A DNA stretch of 64,000 nt from Acinetobacter sp. A47 (GCF_000805455.1 NZ_JSUS01000049.1:1-64000), one strand, 5' to 3'. Numbered from the stretch's first letter, positions 46,012 through 55,794 are shown. Program-made: numbers and translations. The notes: a model not told the origin generated them from the letters alone.

Positions 46012-46914
46012 ATGAGATTACATTTAGTCGCCGGACGATCTGGCAATACATCGAAAATAAAAACAGTAAGGCTTGGCATTAGCTGTGTGCTGGTGGCAGG
46101 CATATTAACAGGGTGTAATCAACCGGCTTCAACAGAATCCAAAACGAGTACAGCAGACAGCTCCTTGGAGCGGATCAAGAAAAATGACGTGCTACGGGTG
46201 GGGGTGTTCGCAGATAACCCACCGTTTGGTTATGTGGACAGTGCAGGCAAAAATCAGGGCTTTGATGTCGCCTTGGCGAAGCGTGTGACCAAAGATTTGC
46301 TCGGAGATGAAAATAAAATCCAGTTTGTCGTCACAGAGGCAGCCAACCGGGTTGAATTTTTAAAGTCAGACAAAGTCGATGTGGTCTTTGCCAGCTTCTC
46401 TGTGACACCCGAACGTCAACAGGTGGTGGATTTTTCCCAACCTTATTTAAAGGCATCACTAGGCATTGTTTCACCTAAAGCCAAAGCCATTACCGATGTG
46501 AAAAGTCTGGAAGGCAAAACTTTAATTGTGAATAAAGGCTCAAGCTCGGACAGCTATTTCACTAAAAACTATCCGAAAGTGAATTTGTTGAAGTTTGAAC
46601 AAAATACCGATGCGTTTAATGCCCTCACCGATGGCCGGGGTGATGCGATTTCCCAAGACAGTACCTATGCCTTGGCATGGGCTGCCAACAATCCGGATTA
46701 TGTGGTCGGTATTCCACAGATTGGCAATGAAGATTTTATCGCCGCAGGCGTGAAAAAAGGCAATACCCAATTGCTGCACTGGCTCAATGATGAAATCAAA
46801 CAGCTACGCAGCACGGGGGAAATCCAGAAGCTTTATGACCAGACCTTAAAGCCGATTTACGGCGAAAAAGTGAACCCAGATATCTTTTTAGATGTCGATT
46901 TGGCGAAGCAATAA
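46012..46914 (+). CDS. Amino acid ABC binding lipoprotein 1 (CjaA-like)
   Basis: A family-3 solute-binding lipoprotein. The signal ends in lipobox LTGC. The binding domain pattern GVFADNPPFGYVDSAGKNQGFDVALAKRV, TEAANRVEFLKSDKVDVVFASFSVTPERQQVVDFSQPYLK, and VNKGSSSDSYFTKNYP is strikingly like CjaA of Campylobacter, a cysteine-binding protein. Cysteine or a related polar amino acid is therefore the likely ligand. ATG 46012 has AGAGGA upstream at the right distance. It is followed by a paralogous binding protein. Confidence 0.88.
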   Translation: MRLHLVAGRSGNTSKIKTVRLGISCVLVAGILTGCNQPASTESKTSTADSSLERIKKNDVLRVGVFADNPPFGYVDSAGKNQGFDVALAKRVTKDLLGDENKIQFVVTEAANRVEFLKSDKVDVVFASFSVTPERQQVVDFSQPYLKASLGIVSPKAKAITDVKSLEGKTLIVNKGSSSDSYFTKNYPKVNLLKFEQNTDAFNALTDGRGDAISQDSTYALAWAANNPDYVVGIPQIGNEDFIAAGVKKGNTQLLHWLNDEIKQLRSTGEIQKLYDQTLKPIYGEKVNPDIFLDVDLAKQ

Positions 46915-46948
46915 CATAAATGAAACCGTTAAAAATAGAGGTAACGAT

Positions 46949-47815
46949 ATGCAGACAATAACATTCTCAAATATTCAAAAACTGTTGCTGGCTTCTGTAT
47001 TGGGTCTGGGTCTCACCGCATGTAACAAGACGCCACAGTCGGCAGAAAAATCAGCAGATAGCTCAGCTCAGGTTTCCAGTATCGAACAGATTAAGAAAAA
47101 TGGTGTGGTACGTATTGGGGTGTTTAGCGATAAGCCGCCGTTTGGTTATCTGGATGCGCAAGGTAAAAATCAGGGCTTTGATGTGGAAATTGCCAAGCAT
47201 GTGGCCAAGGATTTATTGGGAGATGAAAACAAGGTTCAGTTTGTGCTGACAGAAGCTGCCAATCGGGTCGAATACTTAAAAGCCAATAAAGTCGATATTA
47301 TTTTTGCCAATTTCACTGTGACCCCTGAACGTCAGCAAGTGGTGGATTTTGCCAAGCCTTATTTAAAAGTTGCCTTAGGTGTGGTGTCTCCAAAAAATAA
47401 ACCGATTACGGATATTGCCCAGTTAAAGGACCAGACTTTATTGGTGAATAAAGGCACCACAGCGGACTCTTTTTTTAGCAAACAACATCCTGAAATTAAG
47501 CTGCAAAAATATGAGCAAAATACCGAAACCTTTGACGCGCTAAAAGATGGCCGTGGTGCTGCTTTGGCCCATGACAATCTGTTGGTACTGGCCTGGGCGA
47601 AAGAAAATCCGAATTATACCGTCGGCATTACCAATCTGGGTGAGCAAGATTTGATTGCACCTGCTGTACAAAAGGGCAATAAAGAATTGCTGGACTGGTT
47701 AAATCAGGATTTAGACAAACTGGCCAAAGAAGGTGTCATTCATCAAGCCTATGAAAAAACCTTAAAACCAGTGTATGGGGATGGTATCCCTGCCAAAGAC
47801 TTGATTGTTGAATAA
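46949..47815 (+). CDS. Amino acid ABC binding lipoprotein 2 (CjaA-like paralogue)
   Basis: A tandem paralogue of the preceding gene, with lipobox LTAC and nearly the same motifs (GVFSDKPPFGYLDAQGKNQGFDVEIAKHV; TEAANRVEYLKANKVDIIFANFTVTPERQQVVDFAKPYLK; NKGTTADSFFSKQHP). This copy is even closer to CjaA in the segment ending ALAHDNLLVLAWAKENP. The two proteins may give one transporter two ligand specificities or affinities. ATG 46949 has AGAGG upstream. The operon ends with a terminator. Confidence 0.88.
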   Translation: MQTITFSNIQKLLLASVLGLGLTACNKTPQSAEKSADSSAQVSSIEQIKKNGVVRIGVFSDKPPFGYLDAQGKNQGFDVEIAKHVAKDLLGDENKVQFVLTEAANRVEYLKANKVDIIFANFTVTPERQQVVDFAKPYLKVALGVVSPKNKPITDIAQLKDQTLLVNKGTTADSFFSKQHPEIKLQKYEQNTETFDALKDGRGAALAHDNLLVLAWAKENPNYTVGITNLGEQDLIAPAVQKGNKELLDWLNQDLDKLAKEGVIHQAYEKTLKPVYGDGIPAKDLIVE

Positions 47816-47862
47816 GTTAAATTGTTATGCAGATCGTAAGTAATTGGGTCAAATAGTTGATG

Positions 47863-47886
47863 AGCCCCTTATTCGATAAGGGGCTT
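47863..47886. terminator. Terminator of the ABC operon
   Basis: AGCCCCTTAT-TCG-ATAAGGGGCT perfect stem with TT after it, between convergent genes. Confidence 0.85.
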
Positions 47887-47890
47887 TGAA

Positions 47891-49075
47891 TTAATCTGTA
47901 GCAGGGTCTGGCTGTATCGCTTGAAGCACTACAGGCAAAGCCAGCAGATAGAGGGCAATTACACTGAGCCAGATCGCGCCCGGCCAGCTGGATTGAAGCT
48001 GAAAATATAAGGTAGAAAAGAATAGCGGGGCACACATGGCGGCTAAACTCACGGTCGATGTAACCATGCCTTGAAACTGCCCATGTTGCCCGGCTGCAAC
48101 TTTCTGAGATGCCAGGGCCTGTAAAGCAGGTGTCCCGATGCTGCCTAATGCAAAAACAGGCATGATGGCAAAAATGATCCAGCCTTGCTGTGCCAAAGCC
48201 ATGATACTTAAAGCAATGCCGGTACAACCCATGCCGATCAGAACAGTATTTCGATTGCCAAATCGTTTTGAAGCATGTTGGGGCACAAAGGCTTGAACCA
48301 GCATCTGGCACAAACCAAACATGCCTAAAGATAGGCCCGTCCAGAACCCGTTCCACTGAAAGGCGGCATGCCCCCACAAGGCCCAGCAAACCGCATATGC
48401 TTCACCTGTAGCACTGAAAATAAAAAAAGTAGCCATTAGTGGTAACACACCAGGCATGTTGTGAAGGGATTGAAATGCCTTAAAAGGATTGAGGGTCAAG
48501 CAAAGTGGTTGTGAAGAGAGTGCTTTTCCCGATTCTGGCAAGGCAAAATACGCCAGTAACAAGTTGATGGCAGAAAGTAGTGCTGCTACCAGAAAGGGAA
48601 GCCTGAGCCAGTATTCACCCAGCAACCCGCCCAGGACTGGCCCAATCACGAAACCTGCGCCAAACATGGCACTGCTTAAGCCAAAGTATTTTGTTCGTTG
48701 TTCAGGTACTGAAATATCGATCAGGTAGGCCGAGGCAACAGACATATTTGCACTGCTCATACCTGCAACAATGCGTCCGATCAATAACAGCATGAAGCTA
48801 TGTGAAAACGTTAACAAGAGGTAATTGAGAACTGAGCCTGCCAATGAAAGCAGCAGGATGGGGCGCCGTCCAAGCCTGTCACTCAATGTTCCGAGTATCG
48901 GGGAGAAGATAAACTGCATCGCAGCATAGAGACTGCCAAGCAGACCAATATAGAGGGCTGTATGATGGCTAGGGCTAATGTCCTGAAGCAAGGCGGGTAA
49001 TATTGGAAAAACAAGACCAATACCCATGGCATCTAAAGCAATGGTCAAAAAAATAATAAATAGAGAGCGATTCAT
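47891..49075 (-). CDS. TetA-family (DHA1) MFS efflux transporter, 394 aa
   Basis: A proton-driven drug exporter with twelve helices. The start MNRSLFIIFLTIALDAMGIGLVFPILPALLQDI and the loop-2/3 motif FSPILGTLSDRLGRRPILLLSL are those of the tetracycline-efflux branch (TetA type). The motif-C region GAGFVIGPVLGGLLGEY is present. Start 49075 is used because the longer frame adds 24 unrelated residues. The related Tet(A)-like genes are chromosomal in several Acinetobacter, and the substrate need not be tetracycline. No TetR gene lies beside it. Confidence 0.85.
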   Translation of the reverse strand: MNRSLFIIFLTIALDAMGIGLVFPILPALLQDISPSHHTALYIGLLGSLYAAMQFIFSPILGTLSDRLGRRPILLLSLAGSVLNYLLLTFSHSFMLLLIGRIVAGMSSANMSVASAYLIDISVPEQRTKYFGLSSAMFGAGFVIGPVLGGLLGEYWLRLPFLVAALLSAINLLLAYFALPESGKALSSQPLCLTLNPFKAFQSLHNMPGVLPLMATFFIFSATGEAYAVCWALWGHAAFQWNGFWTGLSLGMFGLCQMLVQAFVPQHASKRFGNRNTVLIGMGCTGIALSIMALAQQGWIIFAIMPVFALGSIGTPALQALASQKVAAGQHGQFQGMVTSTVSLAAMCAPLFFSTLYFQLQSSWPGAIWLSVIALYLLALPVVLQAIQPDPATD

Positions 49076-49400
49076 AAAGCGTCCTATCGAAAAATCAGGC
49101 ACAGACTTGCTGTGGAAACCTGTTAACGATGCCTGATAACAACTCAAGCCCTGATGAACGCTGACCGAATCTTTAACAGATAGGGGTGTGTGTGGATGCG
49201 ATATTTTTTTCTCAATAGAAAAGTGTACTGCATCAATTTTTCGCGATTTTTTTATCGTAACAATGGAAATGAAGGGATCGGAAAAATCCGGTCTTCGGCC
49301 GAAATTTTAGCACTAAGCATAAGCAGCAAACAATATGGCCTGAAGTGAAGACAGATGTGCCATGCCATGAAACATCACACATCTGATGGTGAAGGGGAGA
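49076..49400. other. Spacer between two MFS genes
   Basis: About 325 bases without a gene. It holds the promoter of the TetA-like gene and the transcript end of the Fsr-like gene. A GC-rich inverted repeat near 49281-49300 (ATCCGGTCTTCGGCCGAAAT) is short and its role unclear. Confidence 0.35.
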
Positions 49401-50624
49401 TTATGATTTGGTATTTGGCAATAATGCCGTCATAAAACCTAACAAAGGTAAGAATGAACAGAGTTTATACACCCAGACAATGCCATGGGTATCGGCTAAA
49501 TGACCTAAACCTGCCGCACCAATCCCGCCAATGCCGAACATCAGCCCAAACATTAAACCTGCAACCATGCCAACCCGGCCGGGTACCGCTTCTTGTGCAT
49601 AGACCACCAGTGCCGAGAAAGCGGAGGACATTACCAGACCAATGATAATCACCAGAATGGCAGTTCCCGTTAGGCCGACATAAGGCAACAACAGGGCAAA
49701 TGGCGCAATCCCCAGGAAAGACACCCAAACCACGGCTTTACGTCCGATACGGTCACCGACTGGACCACCTGCAAAAGTACCGAGTGCAACAGCACCTAAA
49801 AATATAAATAGGTAGAGCTGAGAGGTTTGAATTGAAACATTAAATCTTTCAATGAGGTAAAAGGTAAAATAGTTGGTAATGGCTGCGATATAAATAAACT
49901 TGGCAAATAGTAAAATACAGATCACGGCCATAGCCTGAATGACCTGTTGACGCGTCAAAGTCGACATAGCACGTTGACTGGCGAGGCGTTGTACTGGTGC
50001 TTGTTTAACCAGCCATTTGGTTACGCGTAACAACACAAAAATAGCTAAAGCAGCGACTAAAACAAATAAGCCAATCGCACCTTGTCCGTGAGGAATAATC
50101 ACGGCAGCCGCGACTAAGGGGCCAAGGGCTGAACCGGTATTTCCGCCAACCTGAAACATGGATTGCGCCGTACCAAAACGGCCGCCCGATGCTGTACGTG
50201 CAATCCGTGAGGCTTCCGGGTGAAAGGTGGATGAACCCACCCCAATCAGTGCGGCAGCCAGGAGCAAGCTGTGATAGCTGCCAGCCATTGCCATCAGTCC
50301 AATACCGACCAGCGTGGCGAACATCCCGGCAGGCAGTAAATACGGTTTGGGATGTTTATCGGTATACAGGCCAATCCAGGGTTGTAATAATGAGGCCGTA
50401 ATTTGATACACCAGTGCAATCCAGCCAATCTGGGCAAAGCTCAGTGAAAACTCGGCTTTTAACATGGGATAGCTTGCAGTAACCACCGCCTGAATCGAAT
50501 CATTTAACAAATGCGCAAAGGCAACTGCGCCGACAATGCGTAAGACAAACTGTTGTGGTTGATCATGAGAGGAAGGTTGGGCTTGTGAAAAGGTATTCTC
50601 AAGCGTCCCTGTATTGCTTGCCAT
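49401..50624 (-). CDS. fsr: Fsr-like (fosmidomycin resistance type) MFS transporter, 407 aa
   Basis: A twelve-helix MFS protein with the Fsr pattern: FAHLLNDSIQAVVTASYPMLKAEFSLSFAQIGWIALVYQITASLLQPWIGLYTDK near the start, and LMFGLMFGIGGIGAAGLGHLAD near the end. Fsr proteins export fosmidomycin and other compounds. The start at MASNTGTLENTF (50624) is chosen since an 84-codon upstream extension overlaps the divergent AraC gene. An AraC-family regulator is divergent, 150 bases away, and probably controls it. Confidence 0.88.
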   Translation of the reverse strand: MASNTGTLENTFSQAQPSSHDQPQQFVLRIVGAVAFAHLLNDSIQAVVTASYPMLKAEFSLSFAQIGWIALVYQITASLLQPWIGLYTDKHPKPYLLPAGMFATLVGIGLMAMAGSYHSLLLAAALIGVGSSTFHPEASRIARTASGGRFGTAQSMFQVGGNTGSALGPLVAAAVIIPHGQGAIGLFVLVAALAIFVLLRVTKWLVKQAPVQRLASQRAMSTLTRQQVIQAMAVICILLFAKFIYIAAITNYFTFYLIERFNVSIQTSQLYLFIFLGAVALGTFAGGPVGDRIGRKAVVWVSFLGIAPFALLLPYVGLTGTAILVIIIGLVMSSAFSALVVYAQEAVPGRVGMVAGLMFGLMFGIGGIGAAGLGHLADTHGIVWVYKLCSFLPLLGFMTALLPNTKS

Positions 50625-50774
50625 ATTTACTCCAACACGTTGTATCAGCCCGAATGCTGATGCTGAAAGTGGTTTGCTTTTCAGTATGTTTATCCTAGAC
50701 TGAACAGGAATCGGCCCACAATCATATTTGGGACAGATAGTGTCGAGTTCAGGCCATTTTAAGGAACCCGGGCA

Positions 50775-51551
50775 ATGCGTAATATTCAGGTCAACGATTA
50801 TCAGGATGTGCCGCGTCATGTGATGGCAACGGGCAATGATTATCCGGACGGTTTCCTCCTGCCGAGTCATCGCCATCGCCGTGGGCAGTGCCTATATGCA
50901 ATTACAGGCGTATTGACTGTTATCACGCATACCGGCAGTTGGGTGGTGCCGCCGAAACGCGCGCTGTGGATACCAGCGGGCATTGATCATGAAGTACATA
51001 TGGGCGGAATCACTAAAACACGCAGTGCTTATATTCTTCCAGACATTGCAAGTAAGGCCGGTTTACCGTCGTATTGTGCCGTGATCAATGTATCGCCGTT
51101 ATTGCATGAACTGTTATCAAGTGCTGTAGATTTGCCTGCTGAATATGAATTGGGTGGACGCGATGATTATTTGATGCAACTGATTATTGCTGAAATTGCG
51201 TTGATGCCTGAACTGCCGTTGAATGCCCCCTTGCCACAAGAACCGCGCCTGGCGGCTTTATGTCTGCAATTGTTAAAAGCACCAAGTCTGGAGAATGATC
51301 TTGACCAAATCGCCGCACAGATCGGGATGAGCCGCCGTAACTTCACCCGAATCTTCCGGCAACAAACGGGAATGAGCTTTAGTCACTGGCGGCAACAGGC
51401 CTGCTTACTCAATGCCTTGACCCGGATGGAACTGGGGCAGCCGGTTACCCAGGTGGCCATGGAACTGGGTTATAGCAGCAGTAGTGCATTTACGGCAGCC
51501 TTCAAACGTGCCTTGGGAGCTGCGCCACGAGTCTATTTACAAGGCAAATAA
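50775..51551 (+). CDS. AraC-family transcriptional regulator with cupin domain, 258 aa
   Basis: An N-terminal cupin sensor (LPSHRHRRGQCLYAITGVLTVIT, about 36-58; WVVPPKRALWIPAGIDHEV) is followed by the C-terminal double helix-turn-helix (LDQIAAQIGMSRRNFTRIFRQQTGMSFSHWRQQ, VTQVAMELGYSSSSAFTAAFKRALG). This is the NimR/YdiP-like type often placed next to MFS exporters, binding small molecules through the cupin. It is divergent from the Fsr-like gene, which it likely regulates. AAGGAA precedes the start by about 10 bases. Confidence 0.88.
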   Translation: MRNIQVNDYQDVPRHVMATGNDYPDGFLLPSHRHRRGQCLYAITGVLTVITHTGSWVVPPKRALWIPAGIDHEVHMGGITKTRSAYILPDIASKAGLPSYCAVINVSPLLHELLSSAVDLPAEYELGGRDDYLMQLIIAEIALMPELPLNAPLPQEPRLAALCLQLLKAPSLENDLDQIAAQIGMSRRNFTRIFRQQTGMSFSHWRQQACLLNALTRMELGQPVTQVAMELGYSSSSAFTAAFKRALGAAPRVYLQGK

Positions 51552-51643
51552 CCGGCTAAATATGTTAATGTGAGCGATCAGACCCATACATTTACTTCGC
51601 AGCCGATATTCAGATGGGTGCACATCATATAAACGATAACATT

Positions 51644-52795
51644 ATGCTTTCATTATTAAAAAGACTGGCCTTATCGCATCAGGGGCTGACAAGAAACCAC
51701 AGTTTTGGTGAAGGGTTAGCTGGAACCCTAAAAGCGATTGAACATCTGGGCTATGTGCAAATTGATACCATTGCAGTGGTTGAACGTGCCCATCATCATG
51801 TCTTGTGGAACCGGGTGCCTGATTATCGGTTGAACCACTTAAATCAGCTGGTGCAGCAGCGCCAGATTTTTGAGCATTGGGCACATGCAGCTTCTTATCT
51901 GCCGATGCGGGATTATCGCTATGCCATGCCGTTGATGAATGCGATCCGAAATGGCGAAAGCCGCTATTACAGGGCTGATCCGCATTTGATGAACGAGATT
52001 CTGGCGCAGGTTCGGGCAGAAGGCAAAATCCAGCTGAGACAGATGGAAAAGGAAACGCGACAAGGCACTGCCGGCTGGTGGAATAGAGGACCAAGCCGAA
52101 AAGCGCTTGAGCAGTTGTTTATGCAAGGCGATCTGATGATCTGCGAGCGTAACGGAATGGAGAAGGTCTATGACCTGACAGAACGCTGTATAGCTCCGGA
52201 TATTGATCTGAGCATGCCGACGTTGCGTGAATATGCCGATTATTTATTAAAAATGAATATACGCGCTCATGGCGTATTTACCTGGAAACAGTTAGTACAT
52301 TTAAAGGGTAAAGACGTACGTGAAGTGATGCGTACTGTTCTGGATGACTATATTGATGCGGGCTTAGTCCAGGTACTGAAATTTGAGCATGGACAAACGT
52401 TTTATGTTGCCAGCGCAATATTGGAACATCAGCCTATCATTCAGCCGGAATTAAAAATATTGTCTCCTTTTGATAATCTGGTGATTCATCGGGAGCGCTT
52501 GAGTTGCTTATTTGACTTTGATTATCGTATCGAATGCTATGTCCCGGCGGCCAAAAGACAATACGGTTATTTTTGTTTACCGCTGTTGTATGCAGATCAC
52601 CTTGTGGGGCGGATCGATTGCAAAGTGCATCGTCGTGAAAAGCGACTGGAAGTCATGGCTCTGCATCTGGAAGAGTCTAAAGTACAGGATCAAGCCCAAT
52701 TTTTACTTGCATTTGAACGAGAGTTACAGCGTTTTGCCGAGTTTAACCAGTGTAGCGGTGTTGATGTAGGGAAGATCAGCCATTTAATGCGTTAA
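51644..52795 (+). CDS. YcaQ/AlkX-type DNA glycosylase (HTH_42 family)
   Basis: A 383-residue winged-helix protein of the YcaQ family, which removes bulky and interstrand-crosslink adducts from DNA. The catalytic Q-x-D motif is seen in GYVQIDTIAVVERAHH near residue 38, followed by VLWNRVPDY and EHWAHAASYLP. LSPFDNLVIHRERLSCLFDFDYRIECYVP in the C-terminal third is a family hallmark. ATG 51644 (MLSLLKRL) is preferred, with an alternative in-frame ATG at 51614 lacking a ribosome site. Confidence 0.85.
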   Translation: MLSLLKRLALSHQGLTRNHSFGEGLAGTLKAIEHLGYVQIDTIAVVERAHHHVLWNRVPDYRLNHLNQLVQQRQIFEHWAHAASYLPMRDYRYAMPLMNAIRNGESRYYRADPHLMNEILAQVRAEGKIQLRQMEKETRQGTAGWWNRGPSRKALEQLFMQGDLMICERNGMEKVYDLTERCIAPDIDLSMPTLREYADYLLKMNIRAHGVFTWKQLVHLKGKDVREVMRTVLDDYIDAGLVQVLKFEHGQTFYVASAILEHQPIIQPELKILSPFDNLVIHRERLSCLFDFDYRIECYVPAAKRQYGYFCLPLLYADHLVGRIDCKVHRREKRLEVMALHLEESKVQDQAQFLLAFERELQRFAEFNQCSGVDVGKISHLMR

Positions 52796-52824
52796 CGCAT
52801 GCAATTGATAGGTTTGCTTTTTTT

Positions 52825-52852
52825 AAACCTAGCCCCCCAGAGGACTAGGTTT
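52825..52852. terminator. Terminator after the YcaQ-like gene
   Basis: AAACCTAG / CTAGGTTT stem with a loop of CCCCCCAGAGGA. It lies about 30 bases past the stop, preceded by a T-run. Confidence 0.6.
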
Positions 52853-52999
52853 ACCTAAAAAGTTCAATCTTAGAGTGATCAATACCCTAAGCGTTTGGGT
52901 AAGAAGAAGCTAAATTCTTCTGCATGAATAGCTTTAACAAATAAGCATATTCAAGCCATCATCGCGTATGTACGCTACCCCATGATGTTCTGTAGTCTC

Positions 53000-54253
53000 T
53001 TATTGAGAGTTTTGTGGATCATATTGTTTTTCCTTGATAAATAGTGCCGGAATCAGACCACAGATCAGGTAGGCTGCACCCATCACCACAAAACCCAAAC
53101 CGATCGAACCGCCAGAGGCTAAAAAGCCGATGGTTGCTGGCGCAATTGCGGCACCTAAACGACCGACATTGTAGGCCCCGCCAATCGCAGTACCACGGAT
53201 AGCCGTAGCGAAACTCTCGGTCATATAGGTTGCATTTACGCCGTATGGGATGCCATATAAAAAGCCGAAGGTGACCAGCAAAAACAGAATATTGTCTGGA
53301 GAGTGATAAAACACAATCAGCGGGAGAAAAATCGCAGTGCCAATTGCACCAAAGGCATAGGTAAAACGGCGGCCCAGTTTATCTGCCATCATACCTGCCA
53401 GTACTTTACCCAGAATCATGGCAGTATAGGTGCCGACCATATACGTGGTCATTTCCTTAAACTTCATGCCCAGTTCAGTTTCCAGATATGACGGCATCCA
53501 GTTATTTACGCCGTAATAACCGAACTGGAGGAAACCTGCGGTTAAAGCCCACAGAATAAACATGTTCCGGTTGCGTTTATCTTGAAAGATCAGTTTGAAG
53601 GCAGAGGCTTTTTCGGTATTCGCTGGGGTATTGGACTGTTTTAAACGGGACTGCTGCCATGCTTCAGGTTCTGGAACAAGCAGATCCATCAATACGGCAA
53701 TCATGACCGGGACAATGGCGACATAAAACAGCATACGCCAGCCATGATCAGGAATAATCCAGCCTGCAAGCAAGGTTGCCACAATATAGCCAACGGTCCA
53801 GCCAGCCTGTAAGGTGCCGAGTACTGTGGTACGATAACGGGTAGGAACATATTCTGCCATGAGGGTATTACAGGCAATATAAAGTGAACCCAGTCCCAGT
53901 GAAGCAAAGAACCTTAAAATTCCGAATTGCATAAAGCTTTGGGTAAAACCCAAGCCACACGTTAATAGCGAAAAGGTGAGAATAGAAATCACAACGATGC
54001 GGACGCGTCCGAATTTATCACATGCCCAGCCGCCAAAAATCCCGCCAATCGCCATACCGGCCAAGGTAAAACTACCCAGCATTCCGGCCTGAACCGAGCT
54101 TAAGCCAAACTCTGCCTTGATACTGTTTAAGCTATAAGACAGCAGCATCAGATCGGCGCCATCGACCAGTAGAGCCAGAAAGGCAAAAATAAAAGCAATT
54201 TTCCAGGTGCGGGCCTGTACCGTGGAAACGGGGGAATAGTCGTGTGTAGCCAT
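53000..54253 (-). CDS. AAHS-family MFS transporter (aromatic/organic acid:H+ symporter), 417 aa
   Basis: The start WKIAFIFAFLALLVDGADLMLLSYSLNSIKAEF and the loop motif GGIFGGWACDKFGRVRIVV match the aromatic acid:H+ symporter family (PcaK / BenK / MucK type), where the first-helix aspartates (DGAD) are important for transport. Twelve helices are expected. It lies directly downstream of the acyl-CoA dehydrogenase on the same strand, 63 bases apart, and likely imports the acid the island degrades. Confidence 0.87.
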   Translation of the reverse strand: MATHDYSPVSTVQARTWKIAFIFAFLALLVDGADLMLLSYSLNSIKAEFGLSSVQAGMLGSFTLAGMAIGGIFGGWACDKFGRVRIVVISILTFSLLTCGLGFTQSFMQFGILRFFASLGLGSLYIACNTLMAEYVPTRYRTTVLGTLQAGWTVGYIVATLLAGWIIPDHGWRMLFYVAIVPVMIAVLMDLLVPEPEAWQQSRLKQSNTPANTEKASAFKLIFQDKRNRNMFILWALTAGFLQFGYYGVNNWMPSYLETELGMKFKEMTTYMVGTYTAMILGKVLAGMMADKLGRRFTYAFGAIGTAIFLPLIVFYHSPDNILFLLVTFGFLYGIPYGVNATYMTESFATAIRGTAIGGAYNVGRLGAAIAPATIGFLASGGSIGLGFVVMGAAYLICGLIPALFIKEKQYDPQNSQ

Positions 54254-54316
54254 AATCCATTACCTACATTTGATTTTTTAAAGCACCTTAAGTCGTTTAA
54301 AGTGCTGGGGAGTTGA

Positions 54317-55468
54317 TTAAGACACCGCCCGGATCATGTTTCGGGCAATAATCATTTGTTGAATTTGCGTGGTGCCTTCATAGAGGCGGAACAGACGGAC
54401 ATCGCGGTAAAAGCGTTCGATGGCATACTCACTGATGTAGCCGGCGCCGCCATGAATCTGTACACAACGATCTGCCACGCGACCGCACATTTCGGTTGCA
54501 AACATTTTGGCGCAAGAGGCTTCTGTACTGACGTTTTGCCCGTGATCGCGTAAGCGTGCTGCATCCAGCACCATACATCGAGCGGCATAGATTTCAGCTT
54601 TAGAGTCAGCCAGCATGGCTTGAATCAGTTGAAATCCGGCAATCGGTTGTCCAAATTGCTTACGTTCGATGGCGTAATTTAAAGAATCATCTAGCATCCG
54701 TGTCGCTGCCCCGACACTGAGCGCGGCAATATGCAGTCGGCCTTTATCCAGAACTTTCATCGCCGTTTTAAAACCAACACCTTCAACACCGCCAATGAGT
54801 GCTGAAGCTGGGATGCGACAATTTTCAAAAATAACGTCACAGGTATGGGCACCTTTTTGTCCCATCTTTTTATCGCGTTTGCCAAGAGAAATGCCCGGAG
54901 TTTGGCTATCAACAATAAAAGCAGAAATGCCGCCAGCACCTTTAATATCAGCGTTTGTACGTGCCATGACTGTAAATACACCAGCATGAGGTGCATTGGT
55001 AATAAAGCGTTTGGTGCCATTTAAAATATAAAAGTCACCATCTTTTACTGCACTGGTTTTTAAAGATGCTGCATCAGAACCTGCATCCGGTTCGGTCAGG
55101 CAAAAAGAACTGATCACTTCACCACGTGCTAAACGGGGTAAGAAAAAAGATTTTTGCGCTTCAGTCCCATCAATAATGAGTCCACTTGAGCCAATGCCAT
55201 TATTGGTTCCAATAAGAGAGCGAAAAGCAGGAGAGGTACGACCCAATTCAAAAGCCACATAGACCTCTTCTTCCATGGTCAGCCCAAGACCATCGTATTC
55301 TTCAGGAATGGTTAAACCGAATAATCCGAGAGCTTTCATTTGCTCAACAAGATCTTCAGGAATTTCATCCATTTCAGCGACTTCATTCTCATGAGGAATT
55401 AATACACCTTCAACAAACTGCCGAATCATATCGACCAGCTGGTTCAGTGTTTCCTGATCACGAATCAT
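54317..55468 (-). CDS. Acyl-CoA dehydrogenase, 383 aa
   Basis: A FAD-dependent enzyme making the 2,3-double bond of a CoA ester. Visible parts are GLFGLTIPEEYDGLGL, FCLTEPDAGSDAASLKTSA (FAD and substrate site), FITNAPHAGVFTVMARTN, ERKQFGQPIAGFQ, QIHGGAGYISEYAIERFYRDVR and the catalytic glutamate in LYEGTTQIQQMII near the C-terminus. The start at 55468 is chosen because AAAGGA lies seven bases upstream; the frame stays open for 33 more codons without family character. It is divergent from the CoA transferase across a spacer with two IclR-type palindromes. Confidence 0.9.
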   Translation of the reverse strand: MIRDQETLNQLVDMIRQFVEGVLIPHENEVAEMDEIPEDLVEQMKALGLFGLTIPEEYDGLGLTMEEEVYVAFELGRTSPAFRSLIGTNNGIGSSGLIIDGTEAQKSFFLPRLARGEVISSFCLTEPDAGSDAASLKTSAVKDGDFYILNGTKRFITNAPHAGVFTVMARTNADIKGAGGISAFIVDSQTPGISLGKRDKKMGQKGAHTCDVIFENCRIPASALIGGVEGVGFKTAMKVLDKGRLHIAALSVGAATRMLDDSLNYAIERKQFGQPIAGFQLIQAMLADSKAEIYAARCMVLDAARLRDHGQNVSTEASCAKMFATEMCGRVADRCVQIHGGAGYISEYAIERFYRDVRLFRLYEGTTQIQQMIIARNMIRAVS

Positions 55469-55584
55469 AGTCATATCCTTTGTACATATAGCTAAAAACA
55501 GCAATACGATGTTCGTAAAATCATCAATATTTGATGCGATAGTAATCAAAGAAAAGTTGCAAAACAATATATTTTGAAAATAAA

Positions 55585-55599
55585 TTTCGCAATGCGATA
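55585..55599. promoter_or_regulatory. IclR-type operator copy 1
   Basis: TTTCGCAATGCGATA, near-palindrome, 117 bases upstream of the acyl-CoA dehydrogenase start. It matches three further copies in the island (consensus TTTCGCWNTGCGAAA). Confidence 0.7.
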
Positions 55600-55727
55600 T
55601 ATGGTTTTTGACTTATATTTAATAATATATTGATTTATTTAAGCTATATTTTCTTATAGAAAATCATTATTTTTAGTAGAAAATTAAAGTTGGTTTTTTA
55701 AAAATAGCTGTGTATATTAAAAATATA

Positions 55728-55742
55728 TATCGCTGTGCGAAA
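55728..55742. promoter_or_regulatory. IclR-type operator copy 2
   Basis: TATCGCTGTGCGAAA, near-palindrome, 53 bases upstream of the CoA transferase start, in the same divergent spacer as copy 1. Confidence 0.7.
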
Positions 55743-55794
55743 CTTTTAAATGGGTTTTTATCTGGGACATTAGCTGTAAATTGAAGGGACAAAC

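Noticed and set aside
47817..48389. 190-codon minus-strand open frame at the end of the TetA-like gene
   Set aside because: It lies in another frame inside the real MFS gene, and its reading (many Cys, His, Arg) is typical of a shadow frame.
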